From the NCBI GenBank assembly GCA_024644285.1, contig JAHELH010000083.1, positions 1-8,970 of the forward strand: a stretch of 8,970 nt of DNA, given 5' to 3'. Positions 5,049 through 8,970 of the stretch are shown one piece after another. Positions within the stretch are counted from its first letter, which is position 1, and each line of letters begins with the position of its first letter. A program made the translations under genes and the position numbers. This DNA is from Paracoccaceae bacterium. Lineage in GTDB: Bacteria; Pseudomonadota; Alphaproteobacteria; Rhodobacterales; Rhodobacteraceae. The notes under the pieces were generated by a model. It was given only the letters and a program-made list of their open reading frames with translations, made no database searches and was not told the origin of the DNA.

Positions 5049-5512
5049 GCCGTAACATGCTGATCCTGCTGGCCGCGGGTGGCTCGGCGGCCCTGCTTCT
5101 CGGGGCATTCGGGTTCCAGATGCTGGGCTATGCGCCCTGCCAGATGTGCCTCTGGCAGCGCTGGCCGCACGCCGCGGCGATACTGATCGGGCTGTTGGCC
5201 CTGGCCCTGCCCGGTCGCATCCTGCCCATCCTGGGCGCCCTGGCCGCGCTGACCACCGCGGGCATCGGCGTCTTCCATACCGGGGTCGAGCGCGGCTGGT
5301 GGGAGGGCATCACCGCCTGCGCCGGCGCGGGCGACATCACCACGCTCAGCGCCGGCGACCTGCTGGACACCAGCCGCGAGGTGGGCCCGCCGCTCGTCCG
5401 CTGCGACGAGGTCGCCTGGGAGTTCCTGTGGCTGTCGATGGCCAGTTGGAACGTGCTGCTCAGCCTTGCCCTCGCCCTGATCTGGATCGCCGCCGCCCGC
5501 CGCAGCGCCTGA
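5045..5512 (+). CDS. dsbB: Disulfide bond formation protein B (DsbB)
   Basis: This is a 155-residue inner-membrane protein with four likely helices, which should reoxidise periplasmic DsbA and pass electrons to quinone. The first periplasmic pair is in PCQMCLWQRWPH (C32 and C35, CxxC), and R39 corresponds to the quinone-site arginine. The second periplasmic loop has GVERGWWEGITAC with C92, then C120 in LVRCDEV, as the pair that exchanges with DsbA. All four essential cysteines are present. The FHTGVERGWWEG stretch is a strong family signature. The C-terminus is a helix ending in basic residues. It follows the YqaA-like gene with a 4-nt overlap. I see no DsbA gene in the window. Confidence 0.95.
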   Translation: MSRNMLILLAAGGSAALLLGAFGFQMLGYAPCQMCLWQRWPHAAAILIGLLALALPGRILPILGALAALTTAGIGVFHTGVERGWWEGITACAGAGDITTLSAGDLLDTSREVGPPLVRCDEVAWEFLWLSMASWNVLLSLALALIWIAAARRSA

Positions 5513-5517
5513 CCGGT

Positions 5518-5551
5518 TCATCTTTGCTTCGGAAATATTCCCGCCGGAGGC
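5518..5551. repeat. Intergenic motif resembling a recurrent Rhodobacteraceae element
   Basis: The stretch from TTCATCTTTGCTTCGG to CCCGCCGGAGGC (5518-5551) closely resembles a short motif that I remember seeing after many genes in Rhodobacteraceae genomes; on the reverse strand it starts GCCTCCGGCGGGAATATTT. Only one copy is in this window, so the repeat status rests on memory. It starts 5 nt after the dsbB stop. Confidence 0.4.
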
Positions 5552-5575
5552 ACCCGCACCCCACAATTTACGCAA

Positions 5576-5586
5576 CATTGACAATG
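5576..5586. repeat. Small inverted repeat CATTG-A-CAATG
   Basis: An 11-nt perfect inverted repeat with 5-bp arms lies in the convergent gap between dsbB and the reductase gene. It may be chance. No promoter is seen beside it. Confidence 0.3.
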
Positions 5587-5611
5587 GCGCGCAAACCCTT
5601 CGGTGCGCGGC

Positions 5612-5638
5612 AAGAAAATGTCGCACGGGCGCAGCCCG
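5612..5638 (-). terminator. Probable intrinsic terminator of the reductase gene
   Basis: On the minus strand the stem CGGGC-TGC-GCCCG (5638-5626) begins 11 nt after the stop codon. Six nt later it is followed by TTTTCTT (5618-5612). The stem is short, but the position and the T-run fit a terminator. A second stem, CGCGC/GCGCG at 5588-5609 with an inner ACC/GGT pairing, follows and may add to it or serve the convergent dsbB transcript. Confidence 0.45.
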
Positions 5639-5648
5639 CCCCGCTGGA

Positions 5649-6530
5649 TCAGCCCGGCCCGTCCAAGGCGCGCAACCGCCGGATCAGTGACGAGGTGTCC
5701 CAGCGTCCGCCGCCCAGCTTCTGCACGTCCTTGTAGAACTGGTCGATCAGCGCGGTGACCGGCAGCGAGGCGCCGTTCTCGTTCGCGGTGGCCAGGCAGA
5801 TGCCCAGATCTTTGCGCATCCAGTCCACCGCGAAGCCGTGCTCGAATTCGTCGTCCAGCATCGTCTCGTAGCGGTTCACCATCTGCCACGAGCCCGCCGC
5901 GCCGCCGCCGATCACCTCGACCACCGCGCGGCCGTCGAGCCCCGCCTTTTCGGCAAAGTGCAGCCCCTCGGACAGACCCTGGACCAGCCCGGCGATGCAG
6001 ATCTGGTTGACCATCTTGGTCAATTGCCCCGCGCCGCTGTCGCCCAGCCGCTTGCAGAGCTTGGCATAGGCGTTCATCACCGGCTCGGCCCGGTCATAGG
6101 CGCCCTGGTCGCCGCCGCACATGATGACCAGCTGGCCGTTCTCGGCCCCCGCCTGCCCGCCCGAGACCGGCGCATCGACGAACGCGACGTCCCGGTCCCC
6201 GGCCGCGCCGAAAAGCTCGCGCGTCACCGCCGCCGAGACGGTGGTATGATCGACGAAGACCGTTCCGGCAGCCATGCCCGCCAGCGCCCCGTCCTCGCCC
6301 AGGCAGACCGAGCGCAGATCGTCGTCGTTGCCGACGCAGGACATGACGAAGTCCTGGCCCTGCGCCGCCTCGCGCGGGGTCGCGGCCGACTTGCCGCCAT
6401 GCTGATCCACCCACTTCCCGGCCTTCGCGGCGGTGCGGTTGAAGACGGTGATCTCGTGGCCCGCTGCGGCCAGGTGGCCCGCCATCGGATAGCCCATCAC
6501 GCCCAGTCCCAGAAATGCTACTTTCGCCAT
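5649..6530 (-). CDS. NADP-dependent beta-hydroxyacid dehydrogenase family reductase
   Basis: This 293-residue protein belongs to the 3-hydroxyisobutyrate dehydrogenase / tartronate semialdehyde reductase / glyoxylate-succinic semialdehyde reductase family. The N-terminal Rossmann domain starts with FLGLGVMGYPMAGHL (6-20). After beta-2 the sequence is VFNRT (29-33). N-R-T at that place, with no acidic residue, is typical of NADPH-binding members. DAPVSGG (119-125) is the substrate-binding signature. K172 in GAGQLTKMVNQ is the catalytic lysine, and K240 lies in the MRKDLG block. The C-terminal helical domain is complete, and length is normal. The start has a GGAGAG-like site 8 nt upstream. The exact substrate cannot be told from sequence alone. 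It is divergent from the acylase gene, with 83 nt between, and convergent with dsbB. Confidence 0.92.
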   Translation of the reverse strand: MAKVAFLGLGVMGYPMAGHLAAAGHEITVFNRTAAKAGKWVDQHGGKSAATPREAAQGQDFVMSCVGNDDDLRSVCLGEDGALAGMAAGTVFVDHTTVSAAVTRELFGAAGDRDVAFVDAPVSGGQAGAENGQLVIMCGGDQGAYDRAEPVMNAYAKLCKRLGDSGAGQLTKMVNQICIAGLVQGLSEGLHFAEKAGLDGRAVVEVIGGGAAGSWQMVNRYETMLDDEFEHGFAVDWMRKDLGICLATANENGASLPVTALIDQFYKDVQKLGGGRWDTSSLIRRLRALDGPG

Positions 6531-6546
6531 CGCGCGGCTCTCCCCA

Positions 6547-6575
6547 TTGCCCTCGACCGATTGCCTGTCTAGTTA
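6547..6575 (+). promoter_or_regulatory. Weaker plus-strand promoter candidate for the acylase gene
   Basis: TTGCCC (6547-6552), a 17-nt spacer and TAGTTA (6570-6575) are positioned for transcription towards the acylase start at 6614. Both boxes are poor, and the -10 hexamer is the same AT-rich block used by the reductase candidate on the other strand. Confidence 0.2.
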
Positions 6576-6597
6576 ACGGCTTCCACCGACGGGTCAA
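6570..6597 (-). promoter_or_regulatory. Candidate promoter of the reductase gene
   Basis: On the minus strand TTGACC (6597-6592) is separated by 16 nt from TAACTA (6575-6570), about 40 nt before the ATG. The -35 matches consensus at five of six positions, and the -10 is weak. Confidence 0.4.
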
Positions 6598-6613
6598 CCG
6601 AAGTCCGCGTTCC

Positions 6614-8970
6614 ATGTCCACCACCTTCCGCTGGCTGCTGCGCCTCTTTACCGGGCTGATTGTCCTGGCAGGGCTGGCTTTGGCGTTGACCTACTGGTTC
6701 GCGGCGCGCTCGCTGCCGGATTACTCCGCGACGCACCGGGTTGCCGGGCTCGACGCCGCGGTCGAGATCGTGCGCGACAACGCCAACGTGCCGCATATCT
6801 TCGGCCAGAGCGACGAAGACGTCTATTTCGGGCTGGGATTCGCGCATGCCCAGGACCGGCTGTGGCAGATGACGATGTTGCGGCGCACCGCCCAGGGCCG
6901 GCTGTCCGAGCTGTTCGGCGAACGCACGCTGCGGGTCGACGAGTTGTTGCGGCGGCTCGATTTCTACAACCTCTCGGTCCAGTCGCTCGAGGCGCAGGAT
7001 CCTTACACCCGCGCCGCGCTGGTGGCCTATTCAAACGGGGTCAATGCCTGGCTGAGCCGGGTCAACGAAGAGGCGCTGGGACGTGGCGCGCCGGAGCTGT
7101 TCCTGTTCTCGAACGCCATCTCGCCGTGGCAACCTGCGGATTCGCTGGCCATCGGCAAGCTGATGGCGCTGCGTCTGGCCGGTCACCTGAACGAAGAGGT
7201 GATCCGTGCCCGCACCTCGCTCTTGTTGCCGGAAGAGCGGGTCGCCGACATCCTGCCGGACGCGCCCGGCCCGGGCATCGCCGCGTTGCCGAAATATGCC
7301 AGCCTGTTCCCGGATGTGCCGAAATACGCCGAGGCCGCGCCCTGGCCGCCCGGTCCGCTGGCGCCGGCGCCGCGGCGTGGGCTGGCCGGAGCTTCGAACG
7401 CCTGGGCGGCGGCGCCGGCGCGCTCAGCCGCGGGCGCTTCGATCCTGGCCAACGATCCGCATCTGGGATTCTCCGCCCCCTCGACCTGGTTTCTGGCGCG
7501 TCTGCAGCTGCAATCGGGCGGCGTGATCGGCGCCACGATTCCCGGGGCGCCCGCCGTGGTGGTCGGCCGGTCGGAAAATCTCGGCTGGGGACTGACCTCG
7601 TCCTATCTCGACGACCAGGACGTCTATGTCGAGCGCCTCAACCCGGAGAATGCCGGCGAGGTGCTGACCCCGGACGGCTTCAAGCCGATGCGCACGCAGC
7701 CGTCGATCATCAAGGTAAAGGACGCGCCTTCGGTCACGGTCCAGTTGCAATGGACCGAGAACGGCCCGGTCCTGCCGGGCTATCACTACAAGCTGGGTCC
7801 GATCACGCCGCAGGGCCACGTCACCTCGCTGGCCTGGACGGCCCTGTCCGGCGCCGACACCTCGATGAGCGCGGCATTGGGCCTGATGCAGTCGGCCTCG
7901 GTGGCCGAGGGGCTGGCGGCGGCGGAGCGCTATGTCGGGCCGAGCCAGAACCTGGTCCTGGCCGACCGGACCGGCATCGGGATGAAGACCGTCGGCGTCA
8001 TGCCGCGCCGCGACGCCGCGCACCAGACCCAGGGGCGGATGCCCTCGCCCGGCTGGCTGGCGCGGAACCGCTGGCAGGGCGTGTTCAGTTACGCCTCGAA
8101 CCCCGAATTCGTCGCGCCCGCCGGCGGCATTCTCGGCAACACCAACAACAAGACCGTCGAGCGCCCGTTCCCGCTGCACGTCTCGCATGACTGGGGCGAT
8201 ACCCAGCGGATCCAGCGCTGGCGCTTCCTGATGCAGAACCGCGAGGTGCATACCCGCGAAAGCTTCATCGAGGCGCAGCTCGACACCGTGTCCTTCACCG
8301 CGCGGTTGCTGCTGCCGCTGGTGGCCAAGGACCTGTGGTTCACCGGCGAGGCCGCGCCTGCCGGAAGCCCCGAACGCCTGCGCCAGACCGCGCTCTTGCT
8401 GCTGGCCGAATGGAACGGCGAGATGAACGAGCACCGGCCCGAGCCGCTGCTCTACGCCGCCTGGATGCGCGCCCTGCAGGACCGGCTGATCCGCGACGAG
8501 CTGGGGCCGCTGGCGCGCGAGTTCACCCATGTCGAGCCGGTCTTCATCGAGCGGGTTTTCCGTGACACCGGCGGCGCCGCAGCCTGGTGCGACGTGCTGC
8601 AATCGGCCGCCACCGAGACCTGCACCGACATCGCCCGGTTGGCGCTGGACGACGCGCTGGTCTGGATCAGCGAGACCCACGGCACCGCGCTGGAGAGCCT
8701 GCGCTGGGGCGACGCGCACGAGGCCACGCACGATCACGACGTGCTGGGCGAGGTGCCGGTGCTGAACTGGTTCGTCAACATCCGCCAGTCGACCTCGGGC
8801 GGCGACAACACGCTGTTGCGCGGGCTGACCAAGGGCACCGGGCCGGAGCCGTTCCTGAACGTGCACGGCGCGGGCTATCGCGGGATCTACGATTTCTCCG
8901 ACCCCGACAGTTCCCTCTTCATCATCGCGACCGGGCAATCCGGCCATCCGCTCAGCCGGCATTACGACGA
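6614..8970 (+). CDS. Penicillin-acylase family Ntn hydrolase, 3' end outside window
   Basis: The frame is open from the ATG at 6614 to the right edge: 785 residues, close to the family's usual 800-850. A hydrophobic segment (about residues 9-30) followed by a periplasmic-looking region suggests a signal peptide or anchor and action in the periplasm. The alpha-chain part has RDNANVPHIFG (54-64) and GLGFAHAQDRLWQM (73-86), classic for the family. GASNAW (259-264) contains S261, the nucleophile that becomes the first residue of the beta chain after self-cleavage. ANDPHLGFSAP (279-289) follows. NTNNK (509-513) carries the probable oxyanion-hole asparagine N511, 250 residues after the serine. C659 and C670 match a common cysteine pair. 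GGDNT and TGQSGHPLS near the end are also typical. Substrates in this family include penicillins, cephalosporins and N-acyl homoserine lactones; which applies is not decidable. The Shine-Dalgarno site is weak. It is divergent from the reductase gene. Confidence 0.93.
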   Translation, partial: MSTTFRWLLRLFTGLIVLAGLALALTYWFAARSLPDYSATHRVAGLDAAVEIVRDNANVPHIFGQSDEDVYFGLGFAHAQDRLWQMTMLRRTAQGRLSELFGERTLRVDELLRRLDFYNLSVQSLEAQDPYTRAALVAYSNGVNAWLSRVNEEALGRGAPELFLFSNAISPWQPADSLAIGKLMALRLAGHLNEEVIRARTSLLLPEERVADILPDAPGPGIAALPKYASLFPDVPKYAEAAPWPPGPLAPAPRRGLAGASNAWAAAPARSAAGASILANDPHLGFSAPSTWFLARLQLQSGGVIGATIPGAPAVVVGRSENLGWGLTSSYLDDQDVYVERLNPENAGEVLTPDGFKPMRTQPSIIKVKDAPSVTVQLQWTENGPVLPGYHYKLGPITPQGHVTSLAWTALSGADTSMSAALGLMQSASVAEGLAAAERYVGPSQNLVLADRTGIGMKTVGVMPRRDAAHQTQGRMPSPGWLARNRWQGVFSYASNPEFVAPAGGILGNTNNKTVERPFPLHVSHDWGDTQRIQRWRFLMQNREVHTRESFIEAQLDTVSFTARLLLPLVAKDLWFTGEAAPAGSPERLRQTALLLLAEWNGEMNEHRPEPLLYAAWMRALQDRLIRDELGPLAREFTHVEPVFIERVFRDTGGAAAWCDVLQSAATETCTDIARLALDDALVWISETHGTALESLRWGDAHEATHDHDVLGEVPVLNWFVNIRQSTSGGDNTLLRGLTKGTGPEPFLNVHGAGYRGIYDFSDPDSSLFIIATGQSGHPLSRHYD

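Noticed and set aside
4700..5512. Longer start for DsbB at 4700
   Set aside because: The extension is the out-of-frame reading of the YqaA-like gene. The ATG at 5045 has GGTGAGG upstream and starts the normal DsbB N-terminus.
6862..8190. 442-codon plus-strand frame within the acylase gene
   Set aside because: It is out of frame with the real gene, Arg/Ala/Gly-rich and without motifs. The frame starting at 6614 explains the region.
7424..8962. 512-codon open frame on the minus strand inside the acylase gene
   Set aside because: It is antisense to a frame with full catalytic motifs. Its product is Arg/Gly/Gln-rich with no domain, as expected from high-GC third positions.
1..8970. A single novel multi-gene system across the window
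   Set aside because: The genes change strand repeatedly, belong to unrelated known families and look like separate housekeeping units.

Overview
The window looks like an ordinary chromosomal stretch of a high-GC alphaproteobacterium, most likely Rhodobacteraceae (Roseobacter/Paracoccus-like). Reasons: strong G/C preference at third codon positions, the YqaA-DsbB gene pair, a MltB-type lipoprotein of the kind common in that family, and an intergenic motif at 5518-5551 that I remember as recurrent in these genomes (memory, not a search). I see no insertion sequence, phage gene, CRISPR array or plasmid gene.

Layout. (1) 1-628 (+) is the 3' part of a polytopic membrane permease. (2) 629-710 is a short convergent gap holding three palindromes. 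(3) 711-3081 (-) holds three genes in one direction: a MltB-family lytic transglycosylase lipoprotein, a small secreted CARDB-like protein, and a small PilP/GspC-like protein. (4) 3082-3417 has no gene, but contains several inverted repeats and a possible leader for the PilP-like gene. (5) 3418-3503 (-) is tRNA-Leu(CAA), followed upstream by a YpfJ-type membrane-anchored zinc metallopeptidase, 3553-4392 (-). (6) Divergent from it, 4470-5512 (+) is a two-gene operon, a YqaA/DedA-family membrane protein and DsbB, with a 4-nt stop/start overlap. (7) 5649-6530 (-) is a beta-hydroxyacid dehydrogenase-family reductase with NADP-type residues. (8) 6614 to the right edge (+) is a nearly complete penicillin-acylase-family Ntn hydrolase with an N-terminal membrane segment. 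It runs off the window.

How the genes relate. Most products act in or on the cell envelope: murein cleavage, disulfide reoxidation, a DedA protein, a membrane-anchored metalloprotease, a periplasmic acylase and a secreted small protein. DsbB would reoxidise DsbA, which could serve the cysteine pairs in the secreted protein (C62/C162) and the acylase (C659/C670). Beyond that I see separate housekeeping units, not one dedicated system. The parts most worth a second look are regulatory: a hairpin that would bury the start region of the PilP-like gene, the palindrome cluster at 628-709, and a divergent promoter region in which one AT-rich hexamer could serve both strands. I did not find evidence of a new multi-gene system.
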